A stretch of DNA of 14,212 nucleotides from Deltaproteobacteria bacterium (GTDB lineage: Bacteria; Desulfobacterota; Desulfobacteria; C00003060; C00003106): positions 1 to 14,212 of the forward strand of contig JAFDAE010000024.1 of assembly GCA_019314005.1 (NCBI GenBank). The letters run 5' to 3'. Position 1 is the first letter of the stretch, and each line of letters begins with the position of its first letter. Both the position numbers and the translations under genes were made by a program. The notes under the pieces are model-generated. The model had not been told where the DNA came from. It ran no database searches and saw only the letters and a list, made by a program, of their open reading frames with translations. Positions 5,013-12,938 of this stretch are shown in pieces.

Positions 5013-7313
5013 TTACTTCTTTACGATGGCTGCTGCTGCAACCGCCTGTCCCAAAGAGATCCCTCCGTCATTGGTCGGAACAAGACTGTGAGTGTAGACT
5101 TGAAGGCCTTTGTCTTCCAGGGCTTTTCTCAGGCCGGCCAATAAGGTTGCGTTTTGAAAGACCCCGCCGCTTAATGCCACACGATCGAGTCCGGTCTCTT
5201 TGCGGAGCAGTGCGCAGAGTTCGGAAAACAATCGGATTAGTGTCGTATGAAATTTGCTGCTTATATCAGATACCGGTAAACCATTATCCATATCCCTTAC
5301 CACACCACGCACAATCGGATGAACCGGTATCAGGTACGAGTCTTTTTCCCGTTCCCATTCATAGTCATAAGTCTCTTCTGTCTCTTTGCGTATTGCCATC
5401 TCCAGTTCCATGGCGGCCTGTCCTTCGTAAGCCACTCTCTTTCTGATGCCGAGGATCGCCGCGACTCCGTCAAAAAGGCGACCGAGGCTGGAGGTTTGAG
5501 GGGAGTTGACCTGCTTGGCGATCATCTCCAGGACGACTCTGATCTTTTCCTTTTCAAGCCCTTGGAAGAGGGGGAGATCTAAGTCATAGAATGCTTCGCC
5601 AAAGGTATTGAAAAGATAGCTTACTGCCATTCGCCACGGTTCTTTAATCGCTGCCGCTCCGCCCGGCATCGGGAGATAGGCAAAGTGGGCGGCGCGCGTA
5701 AATTGATGTGCTTCGACGATCAACACCTCCCCACCCCAGATACGACCATCTGTGCCATAGCCTGTTCCATCAAATGAGAGCCCAATGACCGGACCGTCTA
5801 ATCTGTTTTCCGCCATACAGCTTACGATGTGTGCATGGTGATGCTGCACGGCGATCTTTTTTATCCCTTTTTGTTCCAGGGCGTAGCGGGTGCTGAGATA
5901 GTCGGGATGAAGGTCATAGGCCACGATCTGGGGATCGATGTCAAGGATCCGTTTCATATGCCGCACAGTCAGCTCAAGAAATCGATAGGTCTCAAGATTT
6001 TCCAGATCCCCTATATGCTGGCTAAGGAAGGCGTTTTTCCCCTTGGTCAGACAGACGGTATTTTTCAACTCAGCGCCGCAGGCAAGTACCTGGGGAACCT
6101 CCTCTTTAAGGAAAACAGGGGTGGGGATGTAGCCCCTTGAGCGACGGATGATTCGTGTGGCTTCGTCCACACTTCTGACGATGGAATCGTCGCTGCGCAG
6201 ATAGATGTTCCGATTGTGGACAAGGAAGTAATCGGCAATAGCGCCAAGGCATTCAAAGGCTTCATCATTATCGATGGCGATCGGTTCTTCACTTATATTA
6301 CCGCTGGTCATAACCAGCGCTGTGAAATCATAATTCAAAAGTATATAGTGAAGCGGGGTGTAGGGAAGCATTGCCCCGAAGTTCTTGTTGCGCGGAGATA
6401 TTTCATGGGAAAGCGGATTAGTCTCCCTTTTTTTCAGGAGCACGACGGGGCGCTGGGCCGAGGTTAGCAGGACCTCTTCATCCGGTTCGATATGGGCATA
6501 CCTACGAACCCTATCAAGGTCGTAAGACATCAGGGCGAACGGTTTTTCTTCGCGGTGTTTCCTCTGCCGCAGACGGATGACCGCGTCATTGTTTTCAGCA
6601 TCCGCGGCCAGGTGAAATCCACCCAGACCTTTTATCGCAACTATATACCCTTTCTTGAGCAAGTCGGCTGTTCTTTTGATAGGATCCTGGGCCAGAACCC
6701 GTGTGCGTCGATTGTCATAAAGAGAAACATTCGGGCCGCATATCTTGCAGGCGTTCGGCTGGGCATGAAATCTTCGATTTGCCGGATCATCGTATTCTTT
6801 CTGACATTCCAGACACATTTTAAAATGTTTCATGGAAGTCTTCGGGCGGTCGTAGGGGATATCGTCTATAATGGTATAACGGGGGCCGCAGTTAGTGCAG
6901 TTGATGAAAGGATAGTGATAGCGACGGTCTTTAGGATCAAACAGCTCCTGAATACAATCATCACATATGGCCGTGTCCGGGGAAATCAGGGTTGATCGCG
7001 AAGACTCTTCTTTGCTCGCCTGGATGGTAAATTCCTGATAACCCCTGACCGGTTCATTAGACGTTGAAATCTCTGTTATGTGGGCAAGAGGTGGGCTCGT
7101 TTCGGTAAGGTCTTGGATAAAGGCCTGAATCTTTTCTTCGCTTCCTTCAATATGAACAATTACCCCGGAAGAGGTATTGGCAACATCTCCCTTAAGTCCG
7201 TAATACTGTGCTCGTTGAAAGACAAAAGGACGAAATCCAACCCCTTGCACGATACCATTTACCGACAGTTTTCGTCCAACTATACTCTCTCCTGGGCCTA
7301 CATGAAATTTCAT
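5013..7313 (-). CDS. hypF: Carbamoyltransferase HypF
   Basis: HypF turns carbamoyl phosphate and ATP into a carbamoyl adenylate and loads the carbamoyl group onto the C-terminal cysteine of HypE. All domains are visible in 766 residues: acylphosphatase (about 14-100, VQGVGFRPF at 22-30); two zinc fingers with the exact spacing CX2C-X18-CX2C-X24-CX2C-X18-CX2C (Cys 117/120, 139/142, 167/170, 189/192); a YrdC-like domain (about 210-395, KGLGGFHLAADA, KPFALM, TSGNISEEPI); and the Kae1-like carbamoyltransferase (about 408-766) with HHHAH at 491-495, SFDGTGYGTDGRIWGGE and LSGGVFQN. The ATG shares its A with the hypB stop (TAATG), so translation is probably coupled. About 13 residues precede the usual family start, but no better in-frame start is present. 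Nothing is missing. Confidence 0.98.
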   Translation of the reverse strand: MKFHVGPGESIVGRKLSVNGIVQGVGFRPFVFQRAQYYGLKGDVANTSSGVIVHIEGSEEKIQAFIQDLTETSPPLAHITEISTSNEPVRGYQEFTIQASKEESSRSTLISPDTAICDDCIQELFDPKDRRYHYPFINCTNCGPRYTIIDDIPYDRPKTSMKHFKMCLECQKEYDDPANRRFHAQPNACKICGPNVSLYDNRRTRVLAQDPIKRTADLLKKGYIVAIKGLGGFHLAADAENNDAVIRLRQRKHREEKPFALMSYDLDRVRRYAHIEPDEEVLLTSAQRPVVLLKKRETNPLSHEISPRNKNFGAMLPYTPLHYILLNYDFTALVMTSGNISEEPIAIDNDEAFECLGAIADYFLVHNRNIYLRSDDSIVRSVDEATRIIRRSRGYIPTPVFLKEEVPQVLACGAELKNTVCLTKGKNAFLSQHIGDLENLETYRFLELTVRHMKRILDIDPQIVAYDLHPDYLSTRYALEQKGIKKIAVQHHHAHIVSCMAENRLDGPVIGLSFDGTGYGTDGRIWGGEVLIVEAHQFTRAAHFAYLPMPGGAAAIKEPWRMAVSYLFNTFGEAFYDLDLPLFQGLEKEKIRVVLEMIAKQVNSPQTSSLGRLFDGVAAILGIRKRVAYEGQAAMELEMAIRKETEETYDYEWEREKDSYLIPVHPIVRGVVRDMDNGLPVSDISSKFHTTLIRLFSELCALLRKETGLDRVALSGGVFQNATLLAGLRKALEDKGLQVYTHSLVPTNDGGISLGQAVAAAAIVKK

Positions 7314-7963
7314 TATTTTCTTTTAATATGCTCTAAAATCCATTGGAACCAGTTATCAAGCCCCACTTTTGTCTGACATGAAATTTCAAAGATCTTAATT
7401 TTGGGGTTAATCTTTAAGACCGTCTGTCGGATCTTGTCCATGTTACAATTCACATAGGGGAGGAGGTCGGTCTTGTTGACCAGGAGAACCGATGCCTCGT
7501 GAAACATCAATGGATATTTTTCCGGCTTGTCGTCTCCTTCGGTGACGCTTAGTATCATTACCTTGAAGTCTTCCCCCAGATCAAATTCTGCGGGGCAGAC
7601 CAGATTTCCCACATTTTCGATAAAGAGGAGATCTGTTTCTTTTATGTTAATAGAGTCAAGGGCGGCCTTTATCATATTTCCGTCCAGGTGACATGCGCCG
7701 TCTGTATTGATTTGTACGGCGGCAGCCCCTGCATTGATGATCCGTTCGGCATCAGCTGATGTCTGAATATCTCCTTCGATAACTCCTATGCGCATATTAT
7801 CTTTTAGGTGCTCAATAGTATTTTCAAGCAAGGTGGTCTTTCCGGCTCCGGGAGAACTCATAAGGTTCAGGACCAGCAGATCGTTTCCCCGGAATAACTC
7901 CCTGTGTTCATTCGCGATACGATCATTAGCCTCAAGGATGTTACGTACAACGGGTATCTTCAA
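7313..7963 (-). CDS. hypB: Hydrogenase nickel incorporation GTPase HypB
   Basis: HypB is the GTPase that, with HypA, delivers nickel to the hydrogenase large subunit precursor. Its 216 residues show Walker A SSPGAGKTT (36-44), EGDIQTSADAERI (63-75), the metal-site pair Cys91-His92 in GACHLDG, ENVGNLVCPAEFDLGE with Cys123, and the base-specificity motif NKTD (163-166). It lacks the N-terminal CXXCGC nickel motif and any histidine-rich stretch, so it is the short form without nickel storage. The start is a TTG (7961-7963) with a perfect AGGAGG about 7 nt upstream, and MKIPVVRNIL matches the usual beginning. It ends in a TAATG overlap with hypF. The palindromic element 7980-8212 sits directly before its ribosome site. 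Confidence 0.97.
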   Translation of the reverse strand: MKIPVVRNILEANDRIANEHRELFRGNDLLVLNLMSSPGAGKTTLLENTIEHLKDNMRIGVIEGDIQTSADAERIINAGAAAVQINTDGACHLDGNMIKAALDSINIKETDLLFIENVGNLVCPAEFDLGEDFKVMILSVTEGDDKPEKYPLMFHEASVLLVNKTDLLPYVNCNMDKIRQTVLKINPKIKIFEISCQTKVGLDNWFQWILEHIKRK

Positions 7964-7979
7964 TGTGAAACCTCCTTTA

Positions 7980-8212
7980 AATTGACTATTGAAGATTGAT
8001 GGTTTCGCGAAAAGTCTTTCAGGAGCGCTTTGAGCATTTTGGGAAAAAGATGCTGAGGAAATTAAGCGTTAAAAAATTCTAACTGTTTGAGTGCGTTAGC
8101 ACGAGTTTTAGAATTTTAGTTTAAATTTTTCGGCATCCCCAAAATGATCATTTTAAGCGAGGAAAGACTTTTTGCGAAACCATCAAGATTGATTCCCCTT
8201 CAATAGTCAATT
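7980..8212. repeat. Palindromic intergenic repeat element (MITE-like) between hypC and hypB
   Basis: The two ends are exact inverted copies: AATTGACTATTGAAG (7980-7994) and CTTCAATAGTCAATT (8198-8212). Further in, GATGGTTTCGCGAAAAGTC pairs with GACTTTTTGCGAAACCATC, CATTTTGGG pairs with CCCAAAATG, and the core holds AAAATTCTAA (8073-8082) against TTAGAATTTT (8108-8117) around GTGC-GTTA-GCAC. The whole 233 bp could form one long, imperfect cruciform or RNA stem. It is non-coding. One end touches the hypC stop codon and the other stops just before the hypB ribosome site. I recall similar GCGAAACCATCA sequences as dispersed repeats in Desulfobacterota genomes, not verified here. Confidence 0.8.
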
Positions 8213-8430
8213 CATTGCGCTGCTGCCAATTCCCGAAGTAGCTTAAGAGATTCTCGCGCCTCTTCGGGATCTACTTTGTGTATGGCAAATCCTGCGTGAA
8301 CGATTACGTAATCTCCCATAGCCACGTCAGTGAGAAGCATGAGAGACGCGGAGCGCGTCACGCCGCCAACATCGATTGTGGCCATATCGCCGTCGATTTT
8401 TGTTACCTTTGCAGGTATGGCAAGACACAT
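8212..8430 (-). CDS. hypC: Hydrogenase assembly chaperone HypC
   Basis: HypC is a small chaperone that forms the HypCD scaffold complex and carries the iron centre to the large subunit precursor. Its 72 residues start MCLAIPAKV with the essential Cys2 and contain VHAGFAIHKVD with the conserved His51. The ATG is 2 nt after the stop of the endopeptidase gene, with AAGGAA upstream lying inside that gene's last codons, so the two genes are translationally linked. The stop codon TGA touches the end of the 233-bp palindromic element. It is the only HypC-type protein in the window, so it probably serves this hydrogenase, though it could serve others as well. Confidence 0.97.
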   Translation of the reverse strand: MCLAIPAKVTKIDGDMATIDVGGVTRSASLMLLTDVAMGDYVIVHAGFAIHKVDPEEARESLKLLRELAAAQ

Positions 8431-8432
8431 TT

Positions 8433-8927
8433 TTATGTTTCCTTCGCTACTCTATACTTTATTTTTAATCTGTCCAATTCCTTCAATACTAACTTCATCA
8501 ATTCAGGAACTTTTCCCTGGACTGCCGGCGTCAATTCCGTTCCCCACGGGGTGATGTCTTCCGGCTCTACGCCAACGATAATAGTTTCAGGCGTGTTTCC
8601 AAGGACCTGACTCAAGGTCAGAGTTTCCAGTAAATCGACCTGATGCAAGGAATTTTTGTATGCCACGCGGTGGGGGATATCTGCCGCTTCGAACCGGTAT
8701 ATGGTTCCTGGAGACTTTCCGTTTTTTACCGCATCTACAACAATGAGATAATCCGCTTCAGCGACAGTCCCGAGGAGTTGTAGCCCAAGCGTCCCTCCGT
8801 CAACCAGCTCTACGTTGTCCGGGAAAAGATAGCGTTTCCCCAATTTTTCTATAACGCGTACCCCCACTCCTTCATCTTTAAGAAGGATATTGCCTACTCC
8901 CATTATGACAATCCGTTTTGATTCCAT
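8433..8927 (-). CDS. hyaD: Hydrogenase maturation endopeptidase (HyaD/HybD/HynC family)
   Basis: This is a nickel-dependent checkpoint protease that cuts the C-terminal tail of the large subunit once nickel is in place. Its 164 residues show IMGVGNILLKDEGVGV with the nickel-ligand Glu19, VVDAV with Asp65, and SLHQVD with His95, matching the Glu/Asp/His ligand set of HybD. GVEPEDITPWGTELTPAVQ is the usual following motif. Its likely substrate is the large subunit encoded just upstream, which ends in DPCIACAVH plus 15 residues. A terminator separates the two genes, so the protease and the hyp genes may be expressed separately from the structural genes. TATAAT lies 11 nt before the ATG, and the ribosome site is weak. 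Confidence 0.95.
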   Translation of the reverse strand: MESKRIVIMGVGNILLKDEGVGVRVIEKLGKRYLFPDNVELVDGGTLGLQLLGTVAEADYLIVVDAVKNGKSPGTIYRFEAADIPHRVAYKNSLHQVDLLETLTLSQVLGNTPETIIVGVEPEDITPWGTELTPAVQGKVPELMKLVLKELDRLKIKYRVAKET

Positions 8928-8990
8928 GAGTTCTTTTTATTATAACTTCAATTGAAAGAAAACGCTCGATTGAAAAAAATAAATAGCATA

Positions 8991-9027
8991 AAAAAGCTGT
9001 ATCCCGTGGGCCGAGACACAGCTTTTT
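8991..9027 (-). terminator. Rho-independent terminator after the hydrogenase structural genes
   Basis: AAAAAGCTGT (8991-9000) and ACAGCTTTTT (9018-9027) form a perfect 10-bp stem around a 17-base GC-rich loop that can pair further. Read on the - strand, the stem is followed by more T-rich sequence. It lies 175 nt after the large subunit stop and 64 nt before the endopeptidase start, so it would separate transcription of the subunit genes from the maturation genes. It is symmetrical and could work both ways. Confidence 0.8.
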
Positions 9028-9136
9028 GAAAGGTCTCATGTTGGATTGATCGAATTAAACAGTACTCATTATCTATTCAGAAATGGTAGATTTTGTCCCA
9101 AGACAAGGCCGCACAAAGGTTTCTACCGCAGGCGTA

Positions 9137-9156
9137 GTCCCGCCAGGAGGCGGGAC
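9137..9156. repeat. GC-rich perfect hairpin in the 3' spacer of the large subunit gene
   Basis: GTCCCGCC-AGGA-GGCGGGAC is a perfect 8-bp stem with a 4-base loop, in a patch of higher GC than the surrounding spacer. There is no T-run. It may be part of a dispersed repeat inserted after the hydrogenase genes or a 3'-end stabiliser; I cannot tell which. Confidence 0.5.
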
Positions 9157-9201
9157 GGAGAACGCAGTATTGGGTCAAAAGATGCCGTTTCTGGCTGGAG
9201 A

Positions 9202-10842
9202 CTAAATAACTCTGAACCTATACGTTTCATTGGTGTTAGGATCGATAATATGGACTGCGCAGGCGATACACGGGTCAAAAGAGTGCACCGTTCGCAATAC
9301 TTCCAGCGGTTTTTGGGGATCCGCTATCGGGGTCCCGATCAATGCTTCTTCTACAGGGCCCAGCTTATTTTTCTCACAACGCGGTCCCAGGTTCCATGTT
9401 GATGGCACCACTAATTGATAATTGCCGATCTTTTTGTCCTTGATATCGATCCAGTGTCCTAAGGCGCCTCTTGGGACGTCATTAAGACCAACCCCCATAC
9501 CCGATTTAGGCATCTCAAAATCCTGATAGATCTTATCATCTCCCTTTTTAAGATTTTCGACCAACTGCATGACCCACCCTTCCATGGTGTCTCCGATAAT
9601 CTTGGTTTCAAGGGCACGGGCCGCAGTCCTTCCCAGAGTGGAAAAGAGTGCGGTTACCGGTATATTCAGGGTCTTCAGGGTATCGTCTACTATCTTTTTG
9701 GTCGCTTTATCGCCTTTAGCGTAAGCTACCAGCACCCTGGAAAGCGGCCCGACCTCCATGGGCTCCTTTTCATAGCGCGGAGCCTTGATCCAACTATAGT
9801 TCTTATTCACATCGAGTTCGTCGTATTTAGGTCTGGTTTCCCCTTTCGAAGGCTTACTTGACAGATCACCCTTATACCAGGAGTGCTTAATGTGCTCAGT
9901 GACCTTTTGTGGGTCAGCCATCTTTACGCCTTTTAGATCTCTTTTAAAGATTACTCCACGCGGGAACATGAGAGAGTCGGGCTCTTTGTTGCTTAGCGGG
10001 AACTCGCCCCATGCAAGGAAGTTTGTAGTGCCGCCGATGCTTCCCCAATCTTTATAGAACGAGGCAATTGCCAGGAGATCAGGGATATAGACATTATCCA
10101 CAAAAGCCTTTGTCTCTTTGAGGAGATAGAGGAATTCAGCTATTCGGTCTGGACTCAGGTCGCGCGCGCAGGTGACCCCGCCGACTGCAAGTGACTGGAG
10201 GTGTGGGTTTTTTGCGCCAAAGATGGAATGCATACGCGCCGTCTTCGCCTGAAGCCTGAGCGCGTCCAGATAGTGAGACACAGCCATAAGGTTTGCCTCG
10301 GGCGGCAGGTTATAGGCCGAGTGTCCCCAGTAGGCATTGGCAAATGGCCCGAGCTGGCCGCTGTCTACCAAGTTCTTAACCTTTTCCTGTACCGCCTTAA
10401 AATCGCTTACGCCTGATTTAGGGGAATTTCCAATGCTGTTGGCCAATGCTGCCGTCTTTTTTGGATCAGCAGCAAGCGCACTGACAATGTCCACCCAGTC
10501 CAGGGCGTGGAGATGGTAAAAGTGTACAATATGATCGTGAAGAAATTGAGCGCCCATGAGCAGGTTTCGAATAAGCCGCGCATTGTCCGGGACTTCTATA
10601 CCAATGGCGTCTTCTACGCATCGGACTGAAGCAAGCCCGTGAACATATGTACATACACCGCAGGCGCGCTGCGTAAAAAGCCATGCATCCCTCGGATCCC
10701 GTCCCTGAAGGATCAGTTCAAGACCTCGAAAAAGGGTGCCTGAACTCCATGCATTTTTTACCTTTCCGTTTTCCACTTCCACTTCGATACGAAGATGACC
10801 CTCTATTCTGGTGATAGGATCTATGACGATTCTTTTCGACAT
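9202..10842 (-). CDS. hydB: Periplasmic [NiFe]-hydrogenase large subunit (precursor)
   Basis: This catalytic subunit holds the NiFe(CN)2CO site for H2 oxidation or formation. Its 546 residues are usual for group 1 enzymes. Seen are DPITRIEGHLRIEV (8-21), the N-terminal metal motif RACGVC with Cys61 and Cys64, NDVPRGALGHW near the middle of the C-terminal half, and DPCIACAVH with Cys525 and Cys528. All four nickel ligands are cysteine, so this is not a selenium enzyme. After His531 come 15 residues (IIDPNTNETYRFRVI), the tail removed by the endopeptidase. The ATG has AGGAGG 6 nt upstream and lies 27 nt after the small subunit stop. It has no signal peptide and would be exported with the small subunit. 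In Desulfovibrio naming it would be hynA. Confidence 0.98.
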   Translation of the reverse strand: MSKRIVIDPITRIEGHLRIEVEVENGKVKNAWSSGTLFRGLELILQGRDPRDAWLFTQRACGVCTYVHGLASVRCVEDAIGIEVPDNARLIRNLLMGAQFLHDHIVHFYHLHALDWVDIVSALAADPKKTAALANSIGNSPKSGVSDFKAVQEKVKNLVDSGQLGPFANAYWGHSAYNLPPEANLMAVSHYLDALRLQAKTARMHSIFGAKNPHLQSLAVGGVTCARDLSPDRIAEFLYLLKETKAFVDNVYIPDLLAIASFYKDWGSIGGTTNFLAWGEFPLSNKEPDSLMFPRGVIFKRDLKGVKMADPQKVTEHIKHSWYKGDLSSKPSKGETRPKYDELDVNKNYSWIKAPRYEKEPMEVGPLSRVLVAYAKGDKATKKIVDDTLKTLNIPVTALFSTLGRTAARALETKIIGDTMEGWVMQLVENLKKGDDKIYQDFEMPKSGMGVGLNDVPRGALGHWIDIKDKKIGNYQLVVPSTWNLGPRCEKNKLGPVEEALIGTPIADPQKPLEVLRTVHSFDPCIACAVHIIDPNTNETYRFRVI

Positions 10843-10869
10843 TGTTACCTCCTTGCGTGGATTGGCTCG

Positions 10870-11805
10870 TTACAGAGACTCATAAAACGGGCTCATTGAA
10901 TCCCAAAAACCTGGCTCACTGCATCCGATACAAGGGTGTCCGGCTTCTACCGGCCAACTTGTACCGCTATTGAATTTAATCAATGGACAGTTATTGTAGG
11001 TTTCTGGTCCCTTGCATCCGAGATCATACAGGCACCAACCCTTCTTGGCCTCTTCTGAATCGAACGAGGGGGCAAATTCCCCAGCCTCAAAATGTGACCG
11101 CCGCGGACATTGGTCGTGTACTGTTTTGCCGTATGCAAACAGAGGCCGCCCCAGTTCGTCTGTTGCGGGCAGTTTTCCCATCAGGAGGTAATTGACCACT
11201 GTTCCGACAAAATTTATCGGATTGGGCGGGCAGCCGGGAATATTGATGGTCTTGATGCCTATGGCGTCGGCAACACCCTTGGCTCCGGTGGGGTTCGGCG
11301 CTGCGGCCTGGACTCCTCCGTAACATGAGCAAGCGCCGATAGCGATGGTCGCCAGGGCCTTTTTGCATACGTGGTCAGCGGTCTCAAGGAAGGTCTTTCC
11401 TCCGCCCATGCCGAAGACGCCTCCCTGCTTCGTGGGAATAGCACCTTCTACCACACAGATAAATTTTCCTTTGTGTTTATTAATTGTGTCTTCAAGGACC
11501 TCTTCTGCCTGATGCCCGGCAGCAGCCATAATGGTTTCATGATAATCAACAGACAGGATATCAAGGATTAATTCGTCAGCCCATGGATACATGGATCGCA
11601 GAAACGCCTCTGAACAGCCGGTACATTCCGCGAAATGGAGCCATACCACAGGTGGTTTCCCTGGACTGGCCAACGCTTCAGCGATTTTGGGAATAAAAGA
11701 AGATGACAACCCCATCACCGTGGCCAGCATGCCGCAGAACTTCATGAAGTCCCTTCGTGAAACATTCCTTTCCTTGAGCCCCTCAAAGAATTTTTCGTTG
11801 CCCAT
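10870..11805 (-). CDS. hydA: Periplasmic [NiFe]-hydrogenase small subunit, Tat-exported
   Basis: This electron-transfer subunit has 311 residues. The N-terminus has a twin-arginine signal (VSRRDFMKF, Arg17-Arg18), a hydrophobic stretch, and a likely cut near Ala46. Three cluster sites can be read: proximal with Cys61, Cys64, Cys159 and Cys192; distal with His230, Cys233, Cys258 and Cys264; and medial with Cys273, Cys292 and Cys295, with Pro285 where a fourth cysteine would sit, so the medial cluster should be [3Fe-4S] as in standard oxygen-sensitive enzymes. It ends SPFYESL without the C-terminal membrane helix of group 1 membrane-bound types, so the dimer is probably free in the periplasm. 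AGGAGG precedes the ATG. Also named hynB in Desulfovibrio. Confidence 0.98.
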   Translation of the reverse strand: MGNEKFFEGLKERNVSRRDFMKFCGMLATVMGLSSSFIPKIAEALASPGKPPVVWLHFAECTGCSEAFLRSMYPWADELILDILSVDYHETIMAAAGHQAEEVLEDTINKHKGKFICVVEGAIPTKQGGVFGMGGGKTFLETADHVCKKALATIAIGACSCYGGVQAAAPNPTGAKGVADAIGIKTINIPGCPPNPINFVGTVVNYLLMGKLPATDELGRPLFAYGKTVHDQCPRRSHFEAGEFAPSFDSEEAKKGWCLYDLGCKGPETYNNCPLIKFNSGTSWPVEAGHPCIGCSEPGFWDSMSPFYESL

Positions 11806-11868
11806 ACGAGACCTCCTTATGGTTCGAGTAAAAGTCTACGGTGACTTTGATTACATTAAATACATTTG

Positions 11869-11891
11869 ACACAAAATAGCAAGATTTGTGT
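11869..11891. promoter_or_regulatory. Inverted repeat upstream of the hydrogenase genes
   Basis: ACACAAA (11869-11875) and TTTGTGT (11885-11891) face each other across 9 bp, about 65 bp upstream of the small subunit ATG. Its place between the start codon and a possible -35 (TTGACA on the - strand, 11952-11947, without a convincing -10) makes it a candidate operator. The rest of the 253-bp spacer shows nothing else I can name. Confidence 0.35.
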
Positions 11892-12058
11892 GTCGTATCA
11901 GGTTAAGGCGTGTACCACCCAAGTCATCTAAAGAGTACAATATAAATGTCAAATAGATGGCGGGCATTCAAGGCATTATCCGACCGTCAAAGCAGATCAC
12001 GCGTAAACAATTGTCGCTTAATTATGAGAAACATATGTCGTTTCCTTTTACAAGCTCA

Positions 12059-12628
12059 TCAATCACTGAGATGCATATCTACATACTGTGCTAAAATTTC
12101 TTGGACTTGTATCGGAAGCGTAACATGAAACGACTGGTCGATTATCATATGTGCCATTTCATGCGCCATGATCCTTTCATTTATTTCCTTTAGGGAAATA
12201 TATATTGTATCCTCATCCGCATCATAAAAGGCCACGGGGAAGTCTCCGCCAAACCCGTACTGATCTGAATAGTATTGACGCAATTCCTCTGCGGTTGAAT
12301 AGATTTGAATCGTAAAATGTGGGTTTTTTTTCGGATTCATGTCGAGAAGAAACTGAACTCTCGCTAATATCATTTCAATCTTGGCTTCAAGCTGGTTATA
12401 CAGAGCATCCTTCGCTTTAGGGGAAATCGATTGAGATAGATTGATTCCTTTGTTGTCGGAAAGATCGTAGCGGATCTTTTTGCTCAAACTGCTTATCTGG
12501 TCTTCATCATGATATCGTATCGTTGCGATACGCCCATGAAATACTTCCCAATCCTGTCCAGCACCAGGTTGGACAGGAAAAAGAAAGATAATGGACAGCA
12601 TGCACATAACAATACGGGCAATCCTCAT
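12059..12628 (-). CDS. Secreted peptidase MA-like (HExxH) zinc metallopeptidase homologue
   Basis: This 189-residue protein has an N-terminal signal peptide (hydrophobic 7-20, likely cut near Ala23-Gly24), so it should act outside the cytoplasmic membrane. Residues 156-160 are HEMAH in AHEMAHMIID, the zinc-binding HExxH motif, and Glu177 in PIQVQEILAQYVD, about 17 residues later, fits the third ligand of gluzincins. The upstream segment FTIQIYSTAEELRQYY followed by AFYDADEDTIYI resembles the small peptidase MA-like proteins in which the helix after HExxH carries an EG-type ligand. The substrate is unknown. It lies upstream of the hydrogenase small subunit on the same strand with a 253-nt gap, so co-transcription is uncertain and a role in hydrogenase biology is not implied. 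Confidence 0.75.
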   Translation of the reverse strand: MRIARIVMCMLSIIFLFPVQPGAGQDWEVFHGRIATIRYHDEDQISSLSKKIRYDLSDNKGINLSQSISPKAKDALYNQLEAKIEMILARVQFLLDMNPKKNPHFTIQIYSTAEELRQYYSDQYGFGGDFPVAFYDADEDTIYISLKEINERIMAHEMAHMIIDQSFHVTLPIQVQEILAQYVDMHLSD

Positions 12629-12938
12629 AGCAACCCCATAGACCCGATTTCTTGCATGTGATGTCTATAAGACTTCACAGTCCCTTTTGCAGACATCCTG
12701 CACTTTCTACCGGCGAAACCAATTTCGATAACAAAAGATAACCTAACCACTTAACAATAAATATCGGCACTTGACCACCGGAAGTAAAGGACAAAGATTC
12801 TCAGGTTAATGTCAGATTAAACCTGTTATTGTGTAAAGGATAAAAGGTAGGATTTGGGATTATATTTCAAACGCCAGGTACGGAAGCACCCAGGAGTTTA
12901 CTAAAAACCTCGAGTGTGTTCACGCACTGCGAACCATG
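12629..12938. other. Intergenic spacer with a short inverted repeat
   Basis: These 310 bases hold no plausible gene. CAGGTTAAT (12802-12810) faces ATTAAACCTG (12815-12824), an imperfect inverted repeat that could be an operator for the metallopeptidase gene or a weak hairpin. Close to the end of the upstream secreted-protein gene, the - strand reads AGTG-loop-CACT then CGAGGTTTTT (12935 down to about 12903), a poor terminator candidate. I see nothing else. Confidence 0.4.

Noticed and set aside
9046..9402. 118-codon + strand reading frame over the end of the hydrogenase large subunit gene
   Set aside because: More than half of it is the antisense of a secure gene, it has no family features, and the rest covers the spacer hairpin.
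9202..10842. Possible [NiFeSe] hydrogenase with selenocysteine
   Set aside because: The C-terminal motif is read as Cys-x-x-Cys with ordinary codons and no in-frame TGA.
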